NCBI GenBank assembly: GCA_022702705.1
Contig: CM040422.1
Coordinates: 42,865,270 to 42,929,269, forward strand
DNA length: 64,000 bases
Source of the DNA: Papilionanthe hookeriana x Papilionanthe teres
Lineage: Eukaryota; Streptophyta; Magnoliopsida; Asparagales; Orchidaceae
Direction of reading: 5' to 3'
The first letter of the stretch is position 1, and each line of letters begins with the position of its first letter. Positions 44,974 through 55,847 of the stretch are shown here, in pieces. A program made the translations under genes and the position numbers. The notes under the pieces were generated by a model. That model was not told the DNA's origin and searched no databases. It saw only the letters and a program-made list of their open reading frames with translations.

Positions 44974-45895
44974 GGATGCCTACTGGATGTACGTTGGAGG
45001 TGTGATATTTCCCATGTAACCTCGCGGCTCGTAAGGTCGGGAGGTTCTCTAGCTCCGGGTCCGGTTGGAAATGGTAAGGTATCTTGCTCGTCGTCCATTC
45101 TCCCGAAAGTAACCGAGATCCGCTCCACCGGCACTCCCGGTATGCAATGCTTAGCGATATCCGCTCCGTTGCCGTTCGGCATCATGACGGAACCCACCGG
45201 TAAAGGTATCTTTACCGGCCCTCGGAACTCACCCGGGCCTGCTATCCGGAGGTCGGATCCGAACATGATGTCACACTCGTTCAAGAAAGAGACTGTGCGA
45301 GAAGGTCCGACGAAGTCGTGGTGATCTATATGTGGGGGTATGCGATACCTTCGTTTGTAGATGTTGATAATGCGGCTATTGGGTATGCAATCTGCTGGCA
45401 GTACCCTCCATGTTATCAATCTTTTTACCATTCTCCTGATGACTAATGGCATCGGATCTACTTGCCCATGACGGAGTATCCCCGGTGGGTTTCCCTTTCT
45501 GTCTTCAGCAAAGTTGTAGCAGCATCCGCATTGTATTGTGATTCTTCCTTTCCACGGCATCCATCTCCGGGGTTCCGAGTATGTGTTTTCCCTCGGGCGG
45601 CTCGCTCGGCCCATTCTTTTCAAATCCCGGATACAATCCACGATTCGTCGTTGTTCATACTCGGAGAATACGTCGGTATGTAGCTCGAGGCCCTCTAGTA
45701 TATTGATTCTTCTACCTTTAATTCTCTCGAAGTATTCAAAGGTTTTCTTTTCAACATTCCGCATTCTCTCCGACTCGTATTCCGAATGATCCGCAAATGG
45801 CGAGGCCTCGTGACATATTGTGGGATATATGGTTCAATCCCTTCGCGTTCTCCCCGCATACCTCGGCTCCTCGGGGATGATGCCCGTCGGGACAT
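44949..45895 (-). CDS. Retrotransposon-encoded AlkB-like dioxygenase, E3
   Basis: The main frame (44949-45764, 271 codons) carries an ALKBH9/10-type 2OG/Fe(II) dioxygenase domain: LEGLELHT, TIQCGCCYNFAEDRKGNPPG, NIYK..YRIPPHIDHHDF with the Fe ligands His145 and Asp147, GADIAKHCIPGVPVERISVTF with the distal Fe ligand His206, and Arg215. All three iron ligands are present, unlike in E2. The second Arg of RxxxxxR reads Gly221, with Arg at 222. An upstream stretch in another frame (45765-45895, GIEPYIPQYVTR) is the missing N-terminal part, so there is a frameshift near 45780; the C-terminus also shifts after RMDDEQ. Both breaks lie in the error-prone region. The frame is in phase with the ORF3 start at 46502. 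The likely substrate is N6-methyladenosine in RNA, inferred from family. Confidence 0.9.
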
Positions 45896-46079
45896 CCCCC
45901 GGGTTGCTTCGCAACAAGGTCATGCATCACTTGTGGTTCTATCCGATGGGCGTGGTAGCCTTCTTTCTTCGATCTTCCGGGGATTTCCCCGGTCCTTTCA
46001 CGTCATCCTAGGAGCCGGCCTCCTTTCTTCGGGTTCCCGGTGAACCGGTGTCCTCGAAGTGTATGTGCTCGGCATTAGC

Positions 46080-46502
46080 AATTGTCTCGTCGCGCTGGTC
46101 CGCGGCTAGTTTTGTTAACATCTTACGGATACGGCGATTCTTATTTCTTCGTTGCGTGGTCGTGAGAGTAGCCCTTCGAACTTCATGAATCTCCGTGGGC
46201 GCGGCGCCGACAAGCCCGCCCTCGCCGTAGCGACTACGGACTTCATTTTCTTATCTTCTTCGGTGTTTGCTTTTCTTTTCTTGTTGTTGGATTGGTGGCT
46301 TGGGCCACCCACTTTCATCACTCGTCCGCCCGGGTAGTTCTTCTCGGTTAACCGGGACCCGGTCACTTTCCTTGTCATCGTAGGGCTCCGCCGGTGCGAA
46401 ATCCGAGTCGATCTCGATTATCGCTCCATCTTTCACCCTCTTTTCATCGAGTGCAAGGCTTACGCCATTCTTAAAGTTCAGGACCAACCGCCCGTTCGAC
46501 AT
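46080..46502 (-). pseudogene. ORF3 N-terminal domain, E3
   Basis: It starts at 46502 (MSNGRLVLNFKNGVSLALDE), nearly identical to E2. A lysine-rich KKRK / EEDKKMKS stretch and RATLTTTQRRNKNR follow. Frameshifts near 46300 and 46200, and stops between 45900 and 46080, separate it from AlkB. The homology to the gag N-terminus is the same as in E2. Confidence 0.65.
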
Positions 46503-46506
46503 TTCC

Positions 46507-46533
46507 CTGCGAAAAGACAAGGAAAAAGATCAG
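46507..46533 (-). promoter_or_regulatory. Candidate 3' splice site of ORF3 mRNA, E3
   Basis: CTGAT, then CTTTTTCCTTGTCTTTTCG, then CAG and GGAA before the ATG at 46502. It matches E2 position for position. Confidence 0.55.
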
Positions 46534-46744
46534 GGGCTGTACTAAGAACAAGAACATTAAGAAAATGTTTATTAAAGACATTTTTTTTTATTACTTCTTG
46601 TATATTTTTTTTTTAAACTTAACAGGAATGAAGTAGGATAATATCAGGGAAGAGATTTTGATTTGGAAAGGAAAACAAGGAAAATTTTATTATCATGATT
46701 TTATTTATCTTAGCACATTTTATTATTTTTGGATTCGGACCCAA
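46534..46744. other. Spacer between E3 integrase and ORF3
   Basis: AT-rich, non-coding, equivalent to the E2 and E1 spacers. Confidence 0.5.
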
Positions 46745-47945
46745 TCATAAGTAATTACTTCGCCCGTGTTTCTTAGGGATGAAGAATTCATTCCTTCGAA
46801 ACATCAGGTAGCGTAATACTTTTTCGAGTATCGTCCGTTGATCGGAAGCATATGTCGTTCTCCCCGGCAATTCACTAGCCGGTAGGAACCTCCCTGAGTA
46901 TACTGCTTCAACCACAAACGGTCCTTCCCAAGTGGGTTCAAATTTTCCTCCTATCTTGCGGTGTGCAAGAATAGGTCTCTTGAGAACGAGAACTAAGTCA
47001 CCAACTTTGAAGGTTCTTGGGCGAACCAGTTTGTCATGGGCTTGAACCATCTTAGCTTGGTATAGTTCTAAATTCCGTTGCGCCGCAAGTCTTTTCCCTT
47101 CCAAGCTTTCTAATTCTTCGAGTCGTAATTTGGCGTTTTCTTCGTCATGATCTTGTTTGCAACTCGCAATTCGAGTGAAGGAAGCCGAACCTCTAAAGGT
47201 AACACTCGCCTCGGACCCATACACTGGAGCGTAAGGTGTAGCTTCGAGTAGGAGTTCTGAAGGTTGTCCGGTAGGCCCATAAGGCTTCTAACAATTTCTC
47301 GTGCCAATTTCTCTTATTATCGTCCAAAGTTTTCTTTAAAATTTGAACGAGAGTTTTATTAAAAGCCTCAGCGAGACCGTTTGCTCTTGGGTAGTAAATT
47401 GTTGAGTATCGCCAGTCGATTCTGTGTCTTCGACAAAATTGTTGATTTGCGTGCTTCGAATGCCGACCCATTATCCGAGATGATCTCGCGCGGCACTCCG
47501 AAACGGTAGACAACTTGGTTCTTGAAAAGCCGTAGCACGTGGTGTGCTTTCACTTCTCTAAGTGGAACCGCTTCGCCCACTTGGAAAAGTAATCTGTAGC
47601 CGCAAGAATGAAGCAATGTCCTTTTGAAGATGGTGGTTCTATCGGACCCACTATATCTATGCCCCAACATTCAAATGGCCACGACGCAATTGTCGGGTGC
47701 GGCACATTCGGAGGTTGGTGTAGAACCACTCCGTGCACTTGGCATTGGTGACGGCTCTTGGCGATTTTCATGCGGTAGGTCATCATCGAGGGCCGGTAGT
47801 ACCCTAGTCTTTTAATTTTCATTTTCATCTTCGGACCCGACCGGTGAGCGCCACGGAGTCCCGAATGCACCTCTTTAACAATTTCACGGGCCTTGGACCC
47901 GCTTAGGCACCTTAGCCACATTTGATCAAAAGACCTTCCGTACAA
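46745..47945 (-). pseudogene. E3 integrase
   Basis: The zinc finger (HSGLRGAH, CHQC) and first Asp (CWGIDIVGP) are in the frame at 47550-47945. REIISDNGSAF (second Asp) is in 47368-47670, ANGLAEAFNKTL (Glu) in 47193-47513, and the C-terminal FKVGDLVLVLKRPILAHRK with KIGGKFEPTWEGPF in 46745-47224. All catalytic residues are present. Frames change three or four times, mainly at places where E2 has CAG or CTG, so the gene may be intact in reality. Confidence 0.85.
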
Positions 47946-48278
47946 TGTGTTGTTTATTAATGCGTAAGACGAGTTCTTTTCTTGATCCGATGGGCTAGCG
48001 ACCTATCGTCCGGTAGCTTTCTGTTTGCGTGTGTAGTCTATCAATGGCTGTCGCCAATCTTCCGTGTTTTCTCGTCACCGTCTGCAATCGTTTCTTTTTC
48101 TTTTCGATTTGTGTATTGTGTCTATGTCGAGCTGTGATAGGACCCGACGTCCGTGAACCGACACTTCCACCGATTCATCTTGCAAACGAGCAAATTCTTT
48201 TGCGAGACGGGCTAAAGCATCTCGCTAAAGCATTCTCTTTTCTAGGAATTTTGTAGATTGTCACATTTGGAATCCGTT
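47946..48278 (-). pseudogene. E3 RNase H-integrase connector
   Basis: Homologous to 28147-28381 of E2. No recognised domain; frames are broken. Confidence 0.4.
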
Positions 48279-49160
48279 CTAACAATCGTATGGCATACCG
48301 GAAGTATTGTTCGAGTCTTGGTTTAAAAATTTTGTATTGTCCGGCCATCTCGTTGAATGATTAACCGTGAATCCCCGTAGATGTTGATGTCCGTTATCCC
48401 CATTTGAATAGCTAATTCCGATCCCGTTATGAGGGCTTCGTATTCTGCTTCGTTGTTTGTACACGGTTCGTCAAGTGGTAAGAGTATCTTAACATCCCCC
48501 GCTCCGTGTTATAAAGATTAGCCCGATTCCCGCCTTACCGGCACTATCACTTGCGATTCTTCGTCTTTGTGTGCTGAAGATGTTCCGTCGAAATATAATT
48601 CCCAACGTCGATCATCAGGGCCTTCTAGGTTCATTATTTGTTCATCTGGCAAATCATCATTGAGAGGAGATTCTGCCGGCAAAGGGTGCACTGCGAGGAA
48701 GTCCGCTAAGACTTGTCCCTTTACGGCACGCAGAGGCACGAAAGTTATATCGAATTGCAATAATATCATCGACCATCCGGCAAGTCCGCCGGAAAGTGTT
48801 GGACGAGTCATCAAGTATTGCAATGGATTAAACTTCGAGATCAAGGTTGACCTTATGAGAAAGCATGTAGTGCCCGAGCTTTTGAGCGGCGAAGATCGGG
48901 GCCAAACAATGCTTTTCAATTGCGGGATACCTTACTTCCGTCGGAAGTAAACGACGGCTTAAGTAGTAAAGAGCATTTTCTTTACCCTCATCATTGACCC
49001 AGGCTAACGGGGCTCGAGAGAGTCGTCTAAAGCCGCGGTGTAAAGTATCGGCGGTCTACCCGAGACCGGGGTCGCTAAGACGGGAGGTGTCATTAAATAT
49101 TGTTTAATGTCTTCGAAGGCCTTCCGGCATTTCTCTTCCCAAATAAATTTGGCGTCCTTT
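48279..49160 (-). pseudogene. E3 tandem RNase H domains
   Basis: The first domain is readable from about 49070 to 48880; a spacer with FNPLQYLMTRPTLSGGLAGW and LADFLAVHPLPAESPL follows in the 48518-48919 frame. WELYFDGTSSAHKDEESQVI then opens the second RNase H, which continues to 48279 in shifted frames. This is the same two-RNase-H layout as in E2. Confidence 0.8.
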
Positions 49161-49164
49161 TTAA

Positions 49165-50000
49165 CTAGTGCCGAGAAAGGCCGACACCTACTCGACAGGT
49201 TCGAGATAAAGCGTCGAAGATATGCCGGCTTCCTTGAAAAGATCGTAGTTGTTTTAAGGTTTTGGGAGGCGGCATTTCTAAGATAGCTTTAATCTTCTCC
49301 GGGTCGATTTCAATTCCACGATGTCGGACAACGAATCCTAAGAATTTCCGGAGGTGACGCCGAAGGCGCATTTTAAGGGATTCATCTTAAGGTTAAATTG
49401 TCTTAATCGTTCGAAAACAATTCTCAAATCATACAGGTGGTTTTCCTTTACTTTGCTTTTGATGACCACATCGTCCACGTAGCATTCGACTTGATTGTGG
49501 ATGAGATCGTCAAAAATTCTTGTCATTGCTCTCTGGTAGGTTGCTCCTGCGTTCTTCAGTCCGAATGGCATCACTGTGTAGCAAAATACTCCGATCGGCG
49601 TTCGAATGCTCGTAAGCTTTTCATCTTCTGGAGCCATTTTTATCTGGTTGTATCCTGAAGATCCATCCATGAATGAAAATATTTCATGTGTTGAAGCAAT
49701 GTCGATCATTAATTCTGGGATCGGTAGAGGGAATTCATCTTTTGGACATGCCTTGTTTAAATCTCTGAAGTCCACACAGATTCTGATCTGACCATTCTTC
49801 TTTCTGACTGGCACTACATTGGCTAACCAAGTCGGGTATTGTTCTTCACGGACAAATTTAGCGTCTATTAGCTTTTTAACTTCGGCTATGACTTGTTGTT
49901 CGATTTCTAGACGCATTCTTCTGGGACCTTGTCTGACTGGGACAGAAGTAGGATCCACTCCTAACTTATGAACTGCGACCTCTGGAGCTAATCCCGGCAT
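49165..50000 (-). pseudogene. E3 reverse transcriptase
   Basis: A 220-codon open frame (49338-50000) contains RICVDFRDLNKAC (73-85), FSFMDGSSGYNQIK with the catalytic Asp112, PFGLKNAGATYQRAM, and CYVDDVVIKSK with YVDD at 174-177. The palm is intact. The thumb continues at 49165-49371 (FLGFVVRHRGIEIDPEKIK) after a frameshift near 49350. Confidence 0.9.
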
Positions 50001-50829
50001 TTCATCGTAGCTCCAAGTAAAACAGATCTTTAAATTCCATTAATAATTTGATTATTTCTTCGGAGTCTTCTCTCGTTGAGTAAGGAGCTAACAAAGGTAG
50101 GTCTAGGCTCTTTGCTAGTACCTAAGTTAACTTCCGTTAAATCATCTATCGTGGATTTAATTTCTTCTTCGAATTCCGGTGGAGCGTCTCCAATTTGCAA
50201 ATCTTCGAGTTCGTCTCGTAGTTTCCATGCGGTTTTCATTGGACTTGCAAGTGACAACCAAGCAAAATTCGAGTATCGTCAATCGACCCTACTCGTGCCG
50301 AATCCGAGTCCATGCTTTGAATTGGGTGGACGACCGGAGTTATTCCATAATTTTTCAAAATGTTGTGATTGGTCTTTTGTCCATTGTCGAGGTAAGAAAC
50401 CACGTTGAATTAAATTTTGAACACAGGGAGAGTACCACTCAAAAGGTAATTCCATTAATTCTGATGAAGTGACATCTTCGAATTGTACATTATTTTCAGC
50501 TTTGGAGGAAGAAGCACCACGGTAGAATTTGATTGGCTTTGCACCGCCGCTATGTACCTCTTTGACCACCATACCCTCGATCTTATTAGAATGGATCGGG
50601 GTTAGGGTCATAGTATGTACGTAGTGGTTAATCTTCTCGTACATCGATTTATATTCTTCGTTCTTTTCATCTTCGAGGAGATCTTGAATTGCGGCTTCTT
50701 TCGACTTATTGTTGCCGCTTCTTGCTTGATTTCCTTTTCTTCTTCGTAACTATCATTCCAATCAACATTGATGGCTGGTTTCCTCCGTCCAACTCGTCCT
50801 AACGTCTCTACCACGACCTCGTCCCCGGC
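50001..50829 (-). pseudogene. E3 protease-RT linker
   Basis: Frames at 50279-50644 (MYEKINHYVHTMTLTP, VVKEVHSGGAKPIKFYRGA, LPFEWYSPCVQNLIQRG) and 50030-50257 correspond to the E2 linker. The upstream part (50608-50814) is lysine- and glutamate-rich. Function unknown. Confidence 0.5.
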
Positions 50830-51656
50830 CTAGACCTCGGATGCGAGTTGTGGAGAAACCTTCACCATCTCGCCGCAAGGGAGTGGTGAGTGACTCGTTG
50901 GACTAGAACCTCGGTGTTCTTCGTTGTCCCGAACTTTCTTTGCTTCATTTGTTACGGTATCTCCGGAGAAGATCGTCTTCTTTGGCGGTGCATAATAAGT
51001 CGCATCTTCATGGATTCCAATCTCATGTACGGAGAATGGTTGCAAGTCGCCTTTGATGCACTCGTTCCCCTCCATCATAGTATTTGATGCACCGGTGCGT
51101 AGATGATGGTACCATCCTGTTTTCATGTATCCATGGTCGGCCCAGTAAAGCGTTGAACGACGTTTCTGAATCGATTATATGAAATTTCGCGGTTGTCTTT
51201 GCTAAGTCACCGGTCTTTATCAGTAGCGTTATTGACCCGAGGGCTCTTTCTCCTTTCTGTTTGAATCCTCTTAATAACATTTTGTCTGCTTCGAGCTCGC
51301 GAGCATCAATTTCCAAGTATGCTAGTGTTCGAAGACTCATTATATTGATTGATGCTCCCGGATCCACCAATACTCCGGAGAGCGTAAACTTCCCGATTGT
51401 AACCGAAATGTACAACGGTCGGTTGTGATCTCGTCGTCCCAAGTAGTAGGTCATTGTCCGTGAAGGTAACGCCTCGTTGTTCCTTTAACGAGCAAACCTC
51501 ATCTAAGGAATCTCCGGCCATTTGAGCTAAGCAAATTTCTGGATCAAGTAAGGCTTTGATCAGAGCTTCTCTCATCTCCTTTGATAAGATGAGAGCATCG
51601 TAAATACTCAGTTTGGCCGGTAGTTTCCTAAGATGGGCTAGCACGTTGTAGTCCAC
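50830..51656 (-). pseudogene. E3 aspartic protease
   Basis: The active-site strand LSGVLVDPGASINIMSLRTL is in the frame at 51023-51454, followed by FHIIDSETSFNALLGRPWIH. The N-terminal flank (51306-51656) overlaps in another frame. It has the same DPGAS signature as E1 and E2. A frameshift near 51420 falls in an error-like CTG context (E2 has GATCAGCTG, E3 GATCTCGTCG on the plus strand). Confidence 0.8.
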
Positions 51657-54600
51657 TTTGTTCTCATGCGTCTCGGCTTCTTCTCAAATGGGTATTTCTT
51701 CTGCCGGGGTTGGTTCTTCTTGAACAACCACCTGCTTTCCTTTGTCTTTTGGACCCATTCTTGGAGGTAGAACTTTTCCACTTCTCAAGTTGACTTCCGT
51801 AATTTCTTCGAATCTAGTGTTGAACTTGCCGGTGTCTCCTCCCGAATCGGAATGACGAGCTCTTCCGGATTATCTTCAAAATCCGAAGGCTCTAACTCTA
51901 TCGTAACCGGAGCTCTTCGAAACTCATCGGATAGATCCGTTGCTTGTTGAACTCTCGTAGCCTCCTTGATGGATGTCTTCTTCGTCATTTTGATTGTCGA
52001 GATCGTGTATGATTTGAGAATTGTTGTTGGCATCGAAGTCGATGTCCGGATTGTCGCTAGTTACGTAATCGTTAGAAACGATCAAAACGTAGCCAACGCC
52101 ATCACCCTTATCATTATATGATCCCACCGAAGTGAGCGAGATAATCATACAAAATCGGAGGTTCGAGGGATTTCTCCCCCGAATCGGAAACAACTATCCT
52201 AGGATAAGCGGCCCCTAGTCCAGCCTTAGGAGTCTCGGTCCCCTCTTCTTCGTCAATCTTCTTCTTTTCTTCGATCGTCTCCTGTCGAGGTGGCTCTTCT
52301 ATCGCAAGTGATAGTACCGGCTTAACGAGTCTCGAACTCGAATTGAAGCTCGCACCGAGGTGGTTCGGATGTTGTCTAAAATCTTCTTCGAAGACCTCGT
52401 CCAGGCGGTAGTCCATCCATCGTCGAGCTGCATAGGGATTTATCGGAATGACGGGATCGGCTGAGATAACATCGACGGAACCTCCTTTCTGGGGTTCCTT
52501 CATGTACTCCTTCGGGATTGTTATATTCCCTTTCCGAAGGTTGTCGTTGAGCCAACTTTTAAAGGTAATGCAATCTTCTATCTTGTGCCCAAGCATCCGA
52601 TGGTAGGGGCAAAAGTTGGGATCACCGTTCTTGTTGACTTCCTCTGGTCTTTTGGGCTCTGGCACTGGAAATCGGAGTTTTCATTAGGCTACGGAACATC
52701 TTCGAGTATCGCTTCATTTTTGAACGGATATTCTCTCGCTCGAAGCTCCCTCAATGTACGTTGCGGACGAGGCGGTTGTTCATACCGCGGAGACGACCGA
52801 TAGCCGGACCGGGTTGTCGGTAGTTCCGTTGTGGTTGCTCGCGGCCGTTCGGTGGTATTTGCATCGGTTGCTTGCCTTTATCAACTGCTGCAATGATCCC
52901 GAATTTCTTTTTGAAAGTCTTCACCGGCTTCTGCTTGTCCGTCTTATCGGCAAAACTTAATTGCTTCGCCTCTTCTTGCAAGCTTTCGGCCTTGCTTAAC
53001 AAATTCTCAAAAGTCTTAATAGTGAATCCTTTGAGGAGAAGTGCTATCGGGCCGTGAATGCTTTTAAGCAAGATGCCGATCGCATGTTGTTCTTGCGAGT
53101 TGTGGTTCACACTTCATGCTTAAGTTTCTCCATCGAAGTATGTAATCCACCAAAGTTTCATTCGGCCTTTGTTTCTCTACCACTAAATCACCTATAGTGA
53201 TGTGGTGCCGAGCTCCGGCAAATCGCTCGATGAAGAGGCTCTCTAGCTCCGAGAATGTCTTCACCGAGCCATTGGGTAATTCCCCGCATACCGGTCGAAG
53301 GCGATTCCCGATGGACCGTCGACGAACCGTCGGAAGAGTAATGCATCGCTCCCGCCGGCATTGCAACAACCGGCACGAAAGTGTGCAACATGTCGTCGGG
53401 GTTCCTGTTCCGTCGAATGTCTCGAACGGAGGTGGTACGAAGCCTTTCGGTATTGGACGTCGTCGAATTCTTCCGGGTAAGGTCTACCCGTCCGAATGGA
53501 TGTCCCGTTCTTCGATTGTGCTAAGGCTTCTCGCACTCGTCGTTCTACCAAGTTCTTGATATCCTTTTCGGGGATCATACTTTGTGTCGTATCCTTTCAC
53601 TGGTCATCCCCATTGACGGATGTAATCTCCTTTCCTCCGTCTACAATGTGAATGACCTCTCGGGGGTGTCTCTCTATGTGGTTGTACTTGACTCGGAGAG
53701 TGGCCGAGCTACGGCCATCTCTTCCATCCTTTTCGCCATTTGAGCGATCGTGTCGTCCTTTTCCCGAAGCCGTCTTCTCATCGCTTCCGGCTCCTCTCTT
53801 CGCGGCCGCAGGAGCACCTTGTGAAGCTGATGAAGCTCGTGTCTCAACCATATTGATTTTTGCATATTCGTCGTCCATGAACTCCGATGAATCGATCTCA
53901 TCTCCGAACTTTTCTTCTTTTTCTTTTGCCAACCGTCGGATGTCGGTTCTCAACTTTTCCATGGCATCTTCTAGCGGAGCTTTCTGTGTGTCTTTGCGGT
54001 TGTCATGCGATAGTTGTCGGGTCCCTTTTTCACGAGTCCCCTTTATCGCAGTAGCGCTTTCTTCAGATTCCAGCCTTCTGGCGAGACTTTCTTTTTCGGG
54101 CTGCTGTTTCAATCTCAACTGCCCAGTAGTGGGACGCCACACCATCCTTCTAGCAGCAGAAGGTCTAGGACCAGATGGTCGGTCGGCCAAATGCTGGAAG
54201 GTGGTATCCTCCTTAATCCGTAATCCCGAGACTACGACGAGCGGGCTAGCCTTCATTCTTTTGCTTGGCTTTTCCGTCATGATGGCGGGTTCTACTCGGG
54301 GTCCAAGACGGGATTTGACCAGGCACCCGCCCTATCCTTCGTAGAATTTCCGATACGGGCGCGTTTTCCTTCCTTGATAACTTTTCTACCAAAGTTTGCA
54401 GTCGAGCAAACGGCGTAGTTCTAGTTCTTTTCTTGCGGCTATCGTTGTAGTATGCGGGCCGAGGTAATGTGGCAACGAATCTTGCGAACATTCTCCTCAT
54501 CCTCCGCGGCGGAGAGGGGATGGAACCCGCTTCCTCCCAAAAGTGGTATGTAGTCGAGCGGCAGGTGTATATTCCGGTAGCGGTGTATATCTCTGGCGAC

Positions 54601-55126
54601 TCTCGGAATTTCCTCCGGAAAGCAATTTCAGCAGCTACGGCTTCTCTGGCGATCCTTCTACTTCGTTTCTTCTTTGGGTCTTCGTCGGTGACGGAATCTT
54701 TGAACCGGACCCGATTTCGAAAACGAAGGTCTTACGAGAAGATCCGTACCCTCCACGAGAATGGAGTTTACCATAGTTCGGATTTCTTTCCCCTTTGATT
54801 TGCGTGAAGTCGGGGTAGGTGCGAAACAACTAGACCAAGTGGGGGTAGTAAGAACGGTCCTCCCGTGGACGACAAGTACTCCTCCTAGTCGGGATCCTTT
54901 GCGTGGGAGGAAACTCTTGGGTCGACCTAAGGTTGAACTCAAGCAGTGGTTCCTCAGCTTCAGATACCTTGTTCGTCAGTGCAAAGAGAGAGACGTCAGT
55001 AACCTTGACATTCGTGTTTTCAAATCCTTGTCCGAATCGGATGATCCCATTGTCGGGCAGCTCATCCTTATAGACAGCGAAGTCCAGTCCGTTGGTGAAG
55101 GAGAAAATCAGTTTCGGGGCTTCCAT
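51657..55126 (-). pseudogene. E3 gag with N-terminal extension
   Basis: It starts at 55126 (MEAPKLIFSFTNGLDFAVYK) and is open for 98 codons. 54246-54500 gives ATLPRPAYYNDSRKKRTRTT and ENAPVSEILRRIGRV, showing that the N-terminal extension is fused to gag. 53597-54280 is the charged helical part (EKLRTDIRRLAKEKEEK). 53064-53578 and 52751-53110 form the capsid domain (ERFAGARHHITIGDLVVEKQ, ETLVDYILRWRNLSMKCEPQ). 52114-52665 begins with NFCPYHRMLGHKIEDC, an intact zinc-knuckle-like motif. The connector to protease is 51657-52113. Frameshifts are frequent and mostly at CAG/CTG sites. Confidence 0.85.
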
Positions 55127-55415
55127 TTCGCGAGGTAGATTTTGGTTGTCGATCCCAAGTTATGCTTCTTTCCTTAGGACGAAAAGAAAGGAATTGAAAA
55201 GAGTCCGAACTCGTTTTTTGTTCATGTATTTATAAGAGGGAATCATTTGTTAAAAGAGTCACTTATTAGAGGGTTTGTTTATTTAGAACGGAATGTTCAA
55301 AGGTATAGAGAAGGTAAGGAATCTGATTCAGAGTTGGAAAGAAAAAGAAAGTCTTAAGCAAGACTTCTCGACTCGAAGGATCATTCCTAAACTGACACCT
55401 ATCGGGGTCCACCCC

Positions 55416-55431
55416 ACCTCGTAAATGAGGT
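55416..55431 (-). repeat. Leader hairpin 1, E3
   Basis: ACCTC / GAGGT with loop GTAAAT; homologous to E1 12274-12290. Confidence 0.45.
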
Positions 55432-55452
55432 AAAAGGATCTCGGAACCTCTC

Positions 55453-55472
55453 TGTTTAGGGGTGTCTAAACA
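55453..55472 (-). repeat. Leader hairpin 2, E3 (covarying stem)
   Basis: TGTTTAG / CTAAACA with loop GGGTGT. Compared with E1, three base pairs changed on both sides. Confidence 0.6.
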
Positions 55473-55634
55473 AGTGGCTCCTAAATCCGAGAGAATGTTG
55501 GCTATACTCATTCAAGATAGAAATGAACATAGTATTCCAACGGAAAGAAGGGTAGTTTGATCCACAAGGGACATGGATACACTTCCGATTTTTGAAAGCG
55601 CAATTATCGATTATAATGGAGAGAGGAATTTTCC

Positions 55635-55650
55635 CCAAGTGAGTCGCCGT
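55635..55650 (-). promoter_or_regulatory. Primer-binding site, E3
   Basis: Minus strand ACGGCGACTCACTTGG, four bases from the LTR; aligned with TGGCAACTCCGCTGGG in E1. The expected TGG reads CGG here, possibly an error of the type described for this region. Confidence 0.5.
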
Positions 55651-55837
55651 AAATTGTCGGCATATTTTTAGGTTGCGTGTTTTATTTTGAAAAAGGGGGT
55701 CGCCTAACAGAAGTTGTCGGCGAATTTTTAATTTAATTTAAATAAATAATTTTGAAAAGTAGTATTTGATTTTGAAAATAATTTTAAATTTGAAGGTTTT
55801 AAGATATGAGATTAAACCGATCTCACATCCCAAATAG

Positions 55838-55847
55838 TTTATATAAA
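55838..55847 (-). promoter_or_regulatory. Candidate TATA box, E3 5' LTR
   Basis: TTTATATAAA on the plus strand, about 185 bp from the LTR-leader junction, at the place expected if R-U5 is short. Confidence 0.35.

Larger units (their letters stand above)
55127..55654 (-). other. E3 5' leader
   Basis: Non-coding, with PBS and two hairpins conserved with E1. A G-to-A or C-to-T rich spacer precedes gag. Confidence 0.6.
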
